Positions 38,799 to 49,967 of a stretch of DNA of 64,000 nt are shown one piece after another. Every line of letters begins with the position of its first letter. The stretch's first letter is position 1. Source of the DNA: JANXQG01 sp963824275 (GTDB lineage Bacteria; Planctomycetota; Planctomycetia; Pirellulales; Thermoguttaceae); the NCBI GenBank assembly GCA_963824275.1, contig CAWGOT010000003.1:992001-1056000 (forward strand). The letters are read 5' to 3'. Position numbers and translations under genes: made by a program. The notes under the pieces were generated by a model, which had not been told where the DNA came from, ran no database searches, and saw only the letters and a program-made list of their open reading frames with translations.

Positions 38799-39933
38799 GT
38801 GCCAGACGCGGTTCGCGCACTGATGATGCCGAACTTCCGGCGCGAGAACCCGTACCAGGAGTTATTGGCACGCGGCTTGGAGGCCGAGGGCTGCCGGGTG
38901 GTCTTTCCGCGGGGCCGATCCCATTGCTGGTGGGGGCGAGGGCTGCCCTTGTTCCGCGCGGTGCGGGATGAACAGGGCCTCGACCTCCTGCACCTCCACT
39001 GGACCGGCCCTTACCTCAAGGGCCGCGGCCTGGCCCGCTTCCTTGGCTATCTGGCACGGTTCATGGCCGACCTGGCCGCAGTACGGGCGAGCGGATGCCG
39101 CATCGTCTGGACCTTGCACAATTTTGTGCCGCACGAGACGCGGCACCAGCGGCTGGAACTCGTCGCGCGGCGCTGGCTCTGCCGGATGGCCTCGGCCGTG
39201 ATCGTCCACGGCCATGCCGGCCGGGAGGCGGCGGTCGAGAGCTTCGGCTGCCCTGCGAACCGCGTTTTCGTCATCCCTCACGGGCACTATCGCGAGGCCT
39301 ACGGCCCTCCGCTGCCAGGTCCCGATGCACGCCAGCGGCTCGGCCTGCCGGGCGATGCCCGCGTGTTCCTCTTCTTCGGCTACCTGCGGCCCTACAAAGG
39401 GCTGGAACTGCTGTTGGACGCCTGGCGCGAATTGAGCCCGCCGGGCACACGGCTGCTCGTGGTCGGCCAATCGCAGAAGGCCGATTATGCCGCCGAGTTG
39501 GCAAAACGGATCGCGGCCGCGCCGGGAGCGCAGTTGCTCGACCGCTTTGTGCCGCCCGGCGAGGTCCCGGTTTTCTTCAGTGCGGCGGACGTGGTGGTGC
39601 TGCCCTATCGCGCCGTGCAGACCTCGGGGAGCCTGTTGCTGGCGATGAGCTATGGCCGGCCGGTCATCGCCCCGCGCCTGGGCGAGTTGCCCGAGACGCT
39701 GGCAGACGCCGCCGACCTGCTGTTTTCCGCCGGGGATGAAGAAGACCTGCGGCGGCAACTTTCCCGGGCGCTTGACCTCGACCTGGGCGACCTCGCCCGC
39801 GCGCACGAGCCTGGCATGCGACCGGCTCGATTGGGGACCCATCGCCGCCGCCACCGCCGCGGTCTACCGCCGCGCGGTTTACGGTCGCGCGGATGAAACT
39901 GATACCAGCCCGAAGCGCAAGCGAGGATACTAA
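38799..39933 (+). CDS. Glycosyltransferase family 4-like (GT-B fold), C-terminal frameshift
   Basis: It begins at GTG 38799 or ATG 38824 (MPNFRRENPYQELLARGLEA). The GT-B donor-domain features are clear: RVFLFFGYLRPYKGLELLLD, TRLLVVGQSQKADYAAELAK and FSAADVVVLPYRAVQTSGSL (E/D-containing motif replaced by QTSGS, as in some GT4 members). A shift near 39820 returns the frame to CDRLDWGPIAAATAAVYRRA. Its last residues, TSPKRKRGY, are encoded by repeat copy E. Likely builds exopolysaccharide or LPS. It is convergent with a GT2 gene. Confidence 0.85.
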
Positions 39934-39965
39934 CCCGTTACCTCGCTTGCGCTTCGGGCTGGTAT
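39902..39965. repeat. CCCGAAGCG-type palindromic repeat, copy E
   Basis: The best-preserved copy: 25-base perfect arms (39902-39926 and 39941-39965) beginning ATACCAGCCCGAAGCGCAAG, with a 14-base loop. It lies between convergent glycosyltransferase genes and overlaps the end of the left one. Confidence 0.92.
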
Positions 39966-39974
39966 GAAACCGCC

Positions 39975-40979
39975 TCACGCCGCGCGCTTGTGAGTTTCGC
40001 GCACCGAGGGCTCAGCGTGAAAAGACAGGCTCGCCGGCCGGTCGTCCGCCCGGTCGCGAGTCCACAACTCCTGCCACAGGCCCCGCAGTTTTCCCAGGCC
40101 TCGATGGAGCGTATAGAACCAGCGGGGAGGGATCTTGCCGTCCAGCAACGGCTGCACCGCGGGGTCGCCGGCATATCGCGCCAGGTAATTGCGGAGCAGC
40201 CCGAATTGCCGGTCATGGTGCTTGTAGTGCGCCTTGAGGGTTTGATGCACGAGCCGATCGAGCATCTGCTGCCGCAGCAAGCTCAGCCGATCGGGGTCGA
40301 GGTATGCCGGGTTCCGCGCGAGCCATTCCTCGAAGGCCTGGTGCCATTGCGCGGCGATGTCCGGCGCGGCGCTCTGCGAAGCGGAGTGGCAGCGGACCGC
40401 CGTGAGAAAGTCCTTCACCAGCACGACCCTTCCCAGCCGGCAGACCTCCACGAAATAGATCGTGTCTTCGGCAAATTGCGTCCAGGTGGGGAAGCGTGCG
40501 GGCAGCGATCTCGGCACCATCAAGGTCGAAGGGCGGATGGGCGATCTTCCCAGAAACAGCCGCTCCAGGGCGTAGCGTTTCCCGGCGGGGATTTGCGACA
40601 CGTCGCGGACGTGGTTGTTGGTCCCAAAGGGCCGGAAGTTCGTATGGATGCAGGACACGCCCGGTTGGACGGCCGCGAGCTGCCGCTCGAGCTTTTCGGG
40701 CAGCCACAGGTCGTCGGCGTCGAGATAGGCGATCCAATCGCCCCTGGCCTCCTCGATGCCGCGGTTGCGGGCAACCGATTCGCCCTGGTTGGGCTGGCAG
40801 ATTACGCGGACCGGCGGACCGTAGGACTGGGCGATTGCCGCCGACTCGTCGGTCGAGCCGTCGTCGATCACCAGCACCTCCAAAGGGGCGTGGGTCTGGT
40901 TCAGGACCGATTCCAGCGTCTGGCGCAAGAAGCGGGCCGCGTTGTAACAGGGGATGACAACGGTAACGCTTTGATCCAT
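39975..40979 (-). CDS. Glycosyltransferase family 2
   Basis: 334 residues, intact. The GT-A fold is plain: VTVVIPCYNAARFLRQTLES, VLVIDDGSTDESAAIAQSYG, ARNRGIEEARGDWIAYLDAD with the DxD metal-binding motif (DADD), and FAEDTIYFVEVCRLG further on. The C-terminal ~100 residues are helical and basic. It transfers a sugar from a nucleotide donor, probably in surface polysaccharide synthesis with the neighbouring GT4. Start ATG 40979. Confidence 0.93.
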   Translation of the reverse strand: MDQSVTVVIPCYNAARFLRQTLESVLNQTHAPLEVLVIDDGSTDESAAIAQSYGPPVRVICQPNQGESVARNRGIEEARGDWIAYLDADDLWLPEKLERQLAAVQPGVSCIHTNFRPFGTNNHVRDVSQIPAGKRYALERLFLGRSPIRPSTLMVPRSLPARFPTWTQFAEDTIYFVEVCRLGRVVLVKDFLTAVRCHSASQSAAPDIAAQWHQAFEEWLARNPAYLDPDRLSLLRQQMLDRLVHQTLKAHYKHHDRQFGLLRNYLARYAGDPAVQPLLDGKIPPRWFYTLHRGLGKLRGLWQELWTRDRADDRPASLSFHAEPSVRETHKRAA

Positions 40980-41250
40980 GAATCACACGATGCTGGCTGC
41001 GGCGAATCTCGGCGCAAACCGATGCGCTGCCCCTCGCCCCTAAATGCAGAGGGCAGCCAGTTTGGCCGACTAGGGCGGTGGGGAGGATAATCAATTGCCC
41101 TGTCAGCCGCCAGACGAGAATCGGCGCGGCGCTGAAAAATTAAGTTGACCGCTCACTGCGGGCGATTGCTAGCAGTGCTGGCAGCGCACGTTGCGCCGGC
41201 ATTTGCCGCAAGATGTTGCCACGAAAGCCTTTGCAGTTGGTCTGCCGCGC
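40980..41250. other. Intergenic stretch
   Basis: No gene or strong structure was found. A GCAGTGCTGGCAGCGCACGTTGC segment is mildly repetitive. The promoter for the Uma2 gene follows it. Confidence 0.5.
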
Positions 41251-41279
41251 TTTACCAAAATACTAATTGCGGCTATAAT
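41251..41279 (+). promoter_or_regulatory. Sigma70-like promoter of the second Uma2 gene
   Basis: TTTACC (41251-41256) and a perfect TATAAT (41274-41279) are 17 bases apart, with the start codon 66 bases downstream. Good spacing and -10; -35 is four of six. Confidence 0.5.
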
Positions 41280-41344
41280 CATAATCAGGCGTGATTGATC
41301 GCCGGAACCGAAGACCTGGACCTCTCTACCAGCGAGTTTGACTG

Positions 41345-42080
41345 ATGGCTACCGACGCAGTAAGCAACGACCCGGTCTATGTGCTTCCGCTGGAGACTCC
41401 ATCCGGTCGTCGATCACCTCGTGACGGAGGATGACACTTCCGTGGACGGCGTTTTTTCCGAGAAGCAAATGCGGCTGCTCACCGAGCCGCTCTATAGTTC
41501 GTGGACCTGCCCCGCGGGCCGGCAGTCCTTCGTCGCGATGGCTAACGTGGGCTTGTTTTTTGCTGTCGATCGCCCTCCGCTGGTCCCGGACGTGCTTCTG
41601 AGCAGCGGCGTGGTGCGGCCCGCGGATTTCCGGCCCAAGAGACATCGCTCGTATTTTACTTGGCTCTACGGCAAGCCACCGGACGTGGTGATCGAAGTTG
41701 TGTCCAACCGCGAGGGGGGCGAAGACACGGAGAAACTGGCGGCCTACGCCGAGATCCGGGTCTGCGACTATGCGATCTTCGATCCCGATCGGTTGCTGGG
41801 TCCGGAATTGCTTCGCGTCTATCGCCTGGTGGAGGGCGAATATCGAAGGATGGACGAGCCGATCTGGTTTGCGAAGCTTGGACTGGGACTTCGCGTCTGG
41901 CAGGGCACGTATGAGGACTGGGACGCTGCTTGGCTCCGCTGGGTTGACGCGGAGGGAACGCCGATCCCTACGGGGAGTGAGCGTGCCGATACCGAACGGC
42001 AGCGTGCGGACGCCGAACGGCAGCGTGCCGACCGGCTTGCCGAACAACTGCGGCGGCTTGGCGTTGACCCGGCCAAGTAG
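41345..42080 (+). CDS. Uma2-family protein with C-terminal coiled coil (one frameshift)
   Basis: The frame starts MATDAVSNDPVYVLPLETPS and shifts near 41400 into HPVVDHLVTEDDTSVDGVFS. The nuclease-fold motifs are LVPDVLLSSGV, PPDVVIEVVSNREGGEDTEK with D, E and a following lysine, and YAEIRVCDYAIFDPDRLLGP. The C-terminal heptads ERADTERQRADAERQRADRL form a coiled coil, common in this subfamily. Function unknown. A different frame stays open to 42141, where it would overlap the next gene. Confidence 0.8.
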
Positions 42081-42133
42081 GGCCCAGCGGCAGGCCATCG
42101 AGATGGAACGCCGGTTGCGGGAAGGAAAGGCCG

Positions 42134-42598
42134 ATGAGTAAGGCGCGACGGGTAAGTGATGATCCCGAAAAAAGAGATCTGGACCCATGGTTGACGAACC
42201 TTGTCGAGCATGAGGGCTTTCCTCTCGCGCTGCGGGTTCGGCCAAACATCGATACCGCCGACAACCGTTCGGCCTTCTCCCGTTTGCTCTTGGTAACCCA
42301 CGAACTAGCCCAAGTTCGCTCAAATGGCCTGCCCGAATTCAGGTACAACCACTCGCTTTCCGATTTCGACCAGGATATGTTCCAGTTCCTCGAAGGCGAG
42401 GGCGACGGAATCGTAGCGCTTGTGGAGACGTTCGCCGGCAAGCGTACCTATTACGCATATATTGATGTTCGCGCGACATTCAGGGCCAGGTTGGCAGACC
42501 TGACAGCAAAATATCCACAACACGTGTTGAACGTTGGCTACCGGGAGGAACCTAACTGGGAAACCTATGAGCTTTACCGCAAGCTGTACCGATGGTGA
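42134..42598 (+). CDS. DUF695-like hypothetical protein
   Basis: 154 residues, intact. DPWLTNLVEHEGFPLALRVR, GDGIVALVETFAGKRTYYAY and the tail HVLNVGYREEPNWETYELYR match the pattern of DUF695 proteins, whose role is unknown. It follows the Uma2 gene closely and may be co-transcribed. Confidence 0.6.
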   Translation: MSKARRVSDDPEKRDLDPWLTNLVEHEGFPLALRVRPNIDTADNRSAFSRLLLVTHELAQVRSNGLPEFRYNHSLSDFDQDMFQFLEGEGDGIVALVETFAGKRTYYAYIDVRATFRARLADLTAKYPQHVLNVGYREEPNWETYELYRKLYRW

Positions 42599-42729
42599 GT
42601 GACGTGTTTTGTCGTGGAGAGGCGGCCTACACGCGACACGGGAAGTCGATGGCAATATTTCTAAAGACGTGCTACGATAGTCTGACCGTAGGGATTCTCA
42701 AGTTCGGTCTTTCAAAAAGGAATTCCGCG

Positions 42730-45700
42730 ATGAAACGACGCCATTTCATTTTCTCGCTGACGGTATTCCTCTTTTTGCCGCTCGCAACCGTGACGGCTGG
42801 CAATCGGGACTCGCAGTGGAAACAGGTCGAGGAGGCCGTTGCCAAAGGGCTTCCGCAAACGGCCATTGACCTCTTGAAGCCAATCATCGAGGCCGCTCTC
42901 CAAGAAAAGGCCTACCCCGAAGCGATCAAGGCGATCCGGCAGAGAATCGACCAGGAATCTCGGATCGAAGGGAACTGGTACGAACAACGAGTCGCCCGTT
43001 GGGAGGCGGAGATTGTCAAGGCCCCGCCCGCCGTCGTGCCGGTAATGCGATTGATCCTGGCCGATTGCTGCCGGACTTGCTTATATTCGAAAATCAACGA
43101 GCGCGAGTGGCTGCTCCGGCAGCGTGGAACCGCGGCCGGTGCGCAGGATGAGTCCGCGAATCAGGATCTGCTCCAGTTCTGGGTGAAGGCCGACGAGCAG
43201 TTTAAGCAGGCACTGGCCGCCGAGGCGGAGTTAGAAAACGCCCTTTGCGGGATACGAGGTCGTTCTGGACCGGAGCTACGGAATCGACGAGTCCCGTCCG
43301 GTGACGCTTTATGACTTTGCAGCTAATGCAGCCATCGGCTTCTGGTCGTACGGCGGCTACGGCGTTGCCGATCCCGAAGACGCCTTTGAGTTGGCCGTTG
43401 ACAGCCCGATCTTCGCGCCACAGAAGAGTTCCTGAAGTGGGAGATCAAGTCAAGCGACAAGCGTTCGCCGACGATCAAGACCATCCGGCTCTACCAGCGC
43501 TTTTGCGGTTCCACCAGGGCGATTCGGACCAAGAGGCATTTCTGGAGGCCGACCGGCTGCGGCTCAAGTTCGGGTCTGTAAAGGCGTCGGGGGGCGATCG
43601 GTTGGCACACTATAAGACGGCCTTGAAGTGCCACATCGACCGCTGGTCGGACTGCAAATACTCCGCCCAGGCCCGCGCCGATTTGTCTACGCTGCTCTTG
43701 GATGAAGGCGACCCATCGGAGGCCCATAAGGTGGCCAAAGCGGGAACCGATCAGGGCACGAACGGTGCCATGAGGTGCTGGGAATTAGTCCAGGAGATCG
43801 AGTCCCCTGCGGCGAACGTCGCCGTCGAGCGGGTATGGAACGAGCCCTGGCCCTCCATCCGCGTTCACTATCGCAACGTCACGCAGGTCCATTTTCGGGT
43901 GATCCGAGATGACTGGTTGGCGGGACCGAAGAGCCAGGCGCTTTGCGCAATTGCCGGCGGTGATCCCGATGTCCTGAGGAAGAAACCCGATCTTGAGTGG
44001 TCGGCCAATCTGCCCGCGACGACCGATTTCCGTGAGCACGTGGAAGAGATTCCGGCTCCCAAGGGCCTGAAACCGGGCTTCTACGATCTGGTCGCGAGTT
44101 ACGATCCCAAGTTCCCGAACAAAAGGGACGTCACAGGAGGGACCCGTTTCTGGGTCAGCGACCTGGCGCTGGTGATGAAGGTCAGTGTCGGCGACGGAAT
44201 GATCCAAGGGTTCGTGCTGGATGCCCGCTCCGGCGAACCAATCGAAGGCGGGGACGTGCGAACTTGGCTATGGAACCGCTTCAGCGCAGAAGACTATACG
44301 GCTGGCCCAACGGGAAAGACGGACCAGAACGGCCTCTTTTCGCTACCCATTCCGGATTCCATGAGATCCAGCCAAGCTAGTTATGTTCTCGCCAAGTACA
44401 AGGACCAGCAACTTGCATCCAAGGCATACTTTAACCGTCGCGAGGAAGAACAACATCACCCAAACGAGCATACAGTGCTCTTCACGGATCGTGCGATTTA
44501 CCGGCCAGGGCAAACGATCCACTATGAGGGAACTGTGTCGCAGGCCGACAGTTCGACAGACCGTTACGAAGTTCTCCCCAACCATCGAGTTTATGTCTAT
44601 TTCACGGATGCCAACGGCCAGACGATTGCCCTGCAACAGCATACTACCAACGACTACGGTTCGTTCAGCGGCACGTTCATCGCGCCACGGGATCGCCTGA
44701 GCGGACGGATGCGCATTTCCTCCAATGATGGCGATGTCGTCATTCATGTCGAAGAGTATAAACGGCCCACGTTCCAAGTCTCGTTGGATGCTCCCGAAAC
44801 GGTTGCAAGACTCGGCGGACAGGTCCGCGTGGAAGGCAAAGCGACCACCTATGCCGGCACGCCGTTGGCGGTGCTACGGTACGATACCGAGTTGCCCGCA
44901 TCGTGCAGTATCCGGATTGGTGGCAATCGCGGTACGGTTGGCAGACTCGCGCGGAGAGCCAGGAGATCGCCCATGGCACCGCGACGACCGACATGCAGGG
45001 CTGGTTTGCCATGCAGTTCTCGGCCCACGCTGACCCGCGGGCGGACGAGAAAGACGAACCGGCCTTCGAGTTCGCGGTCTCGGTCAATATCACCGACACC
45101 ACGGGCGAAACCTGTTCGGCTCAGCGGAAGGTCGATGTCGGCTACACGGCACTTCGCGTCGCTGACGGCCGCCGAGTGGCTGACGGAAGAGAATCCGGTT
45201 GAAATCACCATAGCCACTCGGACCCTGGATGGCGTGCCGCATCGTGCCGACGGATCGCTCAAGATCTATCGGCTCAAGCAACCGGACCAGGTTCATCGGC
45301 CAAGCCTGTTCGATTATCCAGTAGCCTTGTCGTACTGGACGCCTGGATCCTACGGCCCGCACGAAAGGGCGCTCGATCCGCAATCAACCCGCTTCCTGGA
45401 AACCGGGCAACGTTGCCGCTCAGATCTTGATTGCCACCAATGCTGCCGGGCATGCCTCCTATTCTACTCGACTCCCGTCCGGGGCTTACCTGGCGAAATT
45501 TGAAACTCGCGACCAGTTCGGAAAACCGGTTGTCTCTCGATTGCCGTTGCAAATCCTCGCACCCGACGCAAAGAATCTGGCGGTCACGATACCCTACCTG
45601 GTTGCCGCGCGGCGAACAGCGCCGGAGCCCGGCGAGGAGTTCATGGCGCTCTGGGGAAGCGGTTACGATCAGCGCGGGCCTTCATCGAAATCGAACATCG

Positions 45701-48700
45701 CGGCAAGATTCTCCAGGCCTACTGGACTGCCCCAGGGCAGACTCAGCAGGTAATCAGGCAGCCGGTCACCGAGGCCATGCGAGGCGGGTTCACCTTGCGA
45801 GTCACTATGGTTCGCGAGAACCGGGCGTACCTGACCTCCCGGAAAATCGGTGTCCCCTGGACGAACAAGAATCTGACCATCAAGTGGGAGCACTTCGTCT
45901 CCAAGCTGCAGCCCGCGCAGAAGGAGACCTGGACGGCCGTCGTCAGCGGTCCTGATGCCAAGAGCGCCGTGGCCGAAATGGTCGCGACACTGTACGATCG
46001 ATCGTTGGACACCTACCTCCCGCAGGTCTGGCAGCCCGGTTTTGGGGTCTTTCGGCAGGACTGGTCGAAGACGCACGTCCAGTTCGAGAATCTGGTGGAG
46101 GTGCTCCCCCTGCGCGACGAACAGCGGCATTATTATTGGTCGAATTCTAGCATTGTGCCCCGGTCGGTCGGCCTTGTTCTCGACTTCTGGGGATACGAAT
46201 ACGATTATCGGACATTGAGATTCCAGAGCGGACGCGGCCCGGTCGCGAGCAAGGAAGAGACATCTCGGATCGCTTCGTTGGCTGACCGGGTAAACGGCAC
46301 TGGCATTGTACTCAGCCCCTCCTTCGGTGGAGGTGTCGTCAGAGCGGGCCTGAAGCCGGGTTCCAGCAGTCAGCCGGCGGCCGAAAGTCCCGTTCCCGCG
46401 CGCGACTTGAGCTACGTCGCTGCCCGCAAGAATCTCGACGAGACGGCCTTTTTCTTCCCTCACTTGCTTTCGGACAAGGAAGGTGTCGTGCGGCTGGAAT
46501 TCACGATGCCCGAAACACTTGCCCAGTGGAGGTTCCTGGGCTTCGCGCACGATCGCCAACTGCGGGCCGGGTTGCTGGAGGGCGAGGCTGTGACTGCCAA
46601 AGACCTCGTGGTCCAGCCCAATCCGCCGCGGTTCCTGCGCGAGGGCGACCTATTGGAGTTCACCGTCAAGGTCTCCAACCAGTCGGCCCAGCGCCAGAGC
46701 GGCAAGGTGCAACTGACGCTTGCCGATGCGCGGAACGACAAGTCGCTGGACGCGCTCTTCGGCAACACGCTGCCTGAACGGGATTTCGACGTGCCCGCCA
46801 GGCAATCTCGCAGCTATTCGTGGAAGCTAAGCGTTCCAGATCGAGCCGAAAGGGTGTTGGTCTACAAGGCGGTTGCATCGACAGGGCAGTTGTCCGACGG
46901 CGAGGAAGCCTATTTGCCCGTGCTGCCCCGGCGGGTTCTCGTGACCGAAGCCTTGCCGCTGCAGTTGCGGGACGCCCAGACAAAGCGTTTTGAATTCCCG
47001 TCGCTGCTGCGGTCGGCCGAGTCGAAGACCATCCAGCACGAAAGCCTTACCGTGCAAATGACGTCCCATCCCGCGTGGTATGCCGTCATGTCGTTACCAT
47101 GTTTGACCGAGAATCCGTGGCAATGCTCGGAACAGGCTTTCAACCGTCTTTTCGCCAGCGCGCTGGCCAAGCACGTCATCGACTCGAACCCGAAGATCCG
47201 CCAGGTCTTCGAGCAGTGGAGAGGAACGCCCGCCTTGGACAGCCCTCTGGAAAGAAATCAGGCTCTCAAGGCCGTGTTGTTGGAGGAGACGCCTTGGATG
47301 AAAGAGGCCCAGGCGGAAAGCCAATCGCGGCGAGATATCGGGATGTTTTTTGACGACGACCATCTACAATCCTCGATTGACAGCGCGCTGAACGGGCTCA
47401 GGGAACTCCAGCGGCAAGACGGCTCGTGGCCTTGGTTTGCCGGCGGCGTGGAAAATGACTTCTTTACCCTGTACGTCGTCACCGGCTTTGGGCGGCTGCG
47501 GCATCTTGGCGTCAAGGATGCAAGGGGTCAGTTTCTTGACCAGAGCATGAGCAACTCGGCGCGCGCAACAAATGCTCGACCGCCTCGACGCCTGGATCGA
47601 TCGCTTGTACCGCCGGATCCTCGCCGAGGGGCATCCGGAGGAGGACCATCTCTCCCCGCTCGTCGCATACTGCCTGTACGGCCGGAGCCTCTTCCTCGAA
47701 AACAAGCCGAACAAGGCCGGAAACAGTCAGGCGGTTGATTATTTTCTCGGGCAGGGGCGTAAGTACTGGGTCAGATCATTGTGCCGCCAGTCGCAGGCGC
47801 ATCTTGCCTTGGCCTTGAAACGGTTCGGCGATCCCGCCACCGCCCAAGACATCGTGCGCTCACTTCGGGAACGGTCGGTGCAAAGTGACGAATCAGGCAT
47901 GTCGTGGCGCGACGAGGAGAACAAGCCGTACTGGTATCAGTCGCCGATCGCGACCCAAGCCATGATGATCGAGGTCTTCGATGAAGTCGCCAGTGATCGC
48001 CGGGCAGTAGAAGACTGCAAACTATGTCTCCTGAAGCATAAGCAAGTCCACGGTTGGGACAGCACAAAGGCCACCGCCGACGCCGTCTATGCCCTGCTTC
48101 TTCGCGGCGACGACCCTTTGACCTCCGACGAGTTGGTCGCCGTCACCTTGGGTGAGACTGCGATCAAGCCGGAGAAAGTCGAAGCGGGAACGGGCTTTTT
48201 CGAGCATCGTTTCCTGGGCGGCGAAATCTCCCCGGAACTAGGCCGAATCACGGTCACGAAGACCGACAAAGGCGTCGCTTGGGGGGCCGTACACTGGCAG
48301 TACCTGGAGGACGTGAGCAAAGTGGCTCCCTTTGAGAATTCGCCGTTGCAAGTATCCAAATCGCTCAACACGCGGCAAGACGCCAAGGAAGGCCGAGTGC
48401 TGGTGCCCCTCCAGGGACCGATCAGGGTTGGCGACGAGGTTGTTGTGCGACTCGTGGTCCGCACGGATCGCGAACTGGAGTACGTCCATCTCCAAGACCA
48501 GCGCCCAAGCGGCGCCGAACCGGTCGTCGGGCTTTCCCGGTACAAGTTTCAAGACGACGTGGCCTGTTATCAAACGACCCTTGACACGGCCACGCACTTT
48601 TTCATCGACCGTTTGCCGAGGGGTTCCCACGTCTTTCAGTATTCCATGCGGGCCGTGCATAAGGGGAAGTATCAGATTGGGATGGCCTCCATCCAGTGCA

Positions 48701-48765
48701 TGTATGCTCCAGAGTTCAACGGCCACTCGGAGAGCGGAACTTTGAACGTGGAATCGGCGAATTGA
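42730..48765 (+). CDS. Bacterial alpha-2-macroglobulin with thioester motif (at least six frameshifts)
   Basis: About 2010 residues. A signal peptide (FIFSLTVFLFLPLATVTAGN) is followed by a helical N-terminal region and then macroglobulin domains: VLFTDRAIYRPGQTIHYEGT (MG start), RVYVYFTDANGQTIALQQHT, AFFFPHLLSDKEGVVRLEFT and MPETLAQWRFLGFAHDRQLR. The thioester site is NPWQCSEQAFNRLFA (Cys codon at 47124), keeping the CxEQ pattern. The alpha-helical toroid (GLRELQRQDGSWPWFAGG) and a receptor-like C-terminus follow. Such proteins trap proteases in the periplasm. Shifts near 43250, 43430, 44890, 45160, 45410, 45670 and 47560. AAGGA precedes the ATG. No penicillin-binding protein 1C gene adjoins. 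Confidence 0.9.
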
Positions 48766-48770
48766 CCTCC

Positions 48771-49955
48771 TTACAGCACCCGGCAAACAAAGCACTTCAG
48801 GTACTCGGTCTCCGGGCAGGTGGCCGAAACGGGATGGTCGCCCGCCGCGCCGCGCTGCTCGAGGACCTGGATGTCGCGGCCGCTTTGCTGCGCCACGCTG
48901 ACCAGCATGAAGAAGAAGTCGTCGCGGGTCACGTGCCCGGAGCAACTGCACGTCACCAGGATTCCGCCCGGCGCAATCACGTCGAGGGCCATGCGGTTCA
49001 AGCGGGCGTAGGCCCTCAAGGCATCCTCGACGCCGCTGCGGCTGCGGGCGAACTTGGGCGGGTCGAGCACCAGCCCTTCGAACCGCTCGCCGGCAGTCTT
49101 TAGCGCGTGCAAGGTCTCGAAGGCATCGCCGCTTTCGAAGCGGACGTTGCCCAGGCCGTTGCGCTCGGCGTTGGCCCTGGCCTGAGCCACCGCCCGCTGA
49201 CTGGAATCGAACCCCAGCACCTCGCGGGCCTTGCCCAGGGCGGCTGCCGCGAGGCTGAAGCCGCCGGTGTAGCAGAACATGTCCAGGACGCGGCGGCCGT
49301 TCATAGAGCGGGCGGCCGCCGTGCGGTTCTCGCGCTGGTCGAGATACAAGCCCGTCTTCTGCCCTTCGGCCAGATCGACGCCGTAGCGCAGGCCCTGGTC
49401 GACGATTTCGACCGGGCCTTCCGGCTTATGGCCCCAAGCGAGCCCTGGCGCCGGATCGAGCCCTTCGGCCCGTACGATGTCCTGCTCGAAGCGAAGCAGA
49501 ATGCCCTGCGGATGGAGCAGGTCGACGAGCATCGGCACGATCTGCGGCAAGCGGACGGCAAGGGCCAGGGCTGTCACCTGCACCACGAGATATTCCGCGT
49601 AGCGATCGACGATCAAGCCGCTCAGCCCGTCGCCTTCGCTGAAGACCAGGCGCGCCGCGCCGTCGGCCGCGTCGTAGCCCAGCAGGCCCCGCAACTGCAC
49701 GGCCGATTCCAACCGCCGCCGCCAGAAGGCCTCGTCCAACGCCTCGGCTTCGTTCCAGGTGTACAAGCGGACGTGGATCCGGCTGCGGCTATTGAAGATC
49801 CCGCGTGCGATGAAGCTTTCCCGATCGGAGCACAGATCGACAACGTCGCCGTCGGCAGGGCTGCCGTCGATGCGCTCGATGGCCGAATCGAGGACCCAAG
49901 GATGCCTGCCGAAGAAGGGCCGGGCCTTTCGCGGTTTGAGCAGAACTCGTGTCAA
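48771..49955 (-). CDS. Class I rRNA large-subunit methyltransferase, RlmI-like
   Basis: 394 residues, intact. An N-terminal PUA-like region (LLKPRKARPFFGRHPWVLDS) precedes the SAM domain: RRVLDMFCYTGGFSLAAAAL (motif I), GLVLDPPKFARSRSGVEDAL (motif IV, DPPKF) and GILVTCSCSGHVTRDDFFFM (motif VI with the catalytic TCSCS cysteines). This is the RlmI/YccW architecture for m5C in 23S rRNA. Start ATG 49955. The stop lies 5 bases from the convergent macroglobulin gene. Confidence 0.93.
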   Translation of the reverse strand: MTRVLLKPRKARPFFGRHPWVLDSAIERIDGSPADGDVVDLCSDRESFIARGIFNSRSRIHVRLYTWNEAEALDEAFWRRRLESAVQLRGLLGYDAADGAARLVFSEGDGLSGLIVDRYAEYLVVQVTALALAVRLPQIVPMLVDLLHPQGILLRFEQDIVRAEGLDPAPGLAWGHKPEGPVEIVDQGLRYGVDLAEGQKTGLYLDQRENRTAAARSMNGRRVLDMFCYTGGFSLAAAALGKAREVLGFDSSQRAVAQARANAERNGLGNVRFESGDAFETLHALKTAGERFEGLVLDPPKFARSRSGVEDALRAYARLNRMALDVIAPGGILVTCSCSGHVTRDDFFFMLVSVAQQSGRDIQVLEQRGAAGDHPVSATCPETEYLKCFVCRVL

Positions 49956-49967
49956 GGCAGGTTCTTT

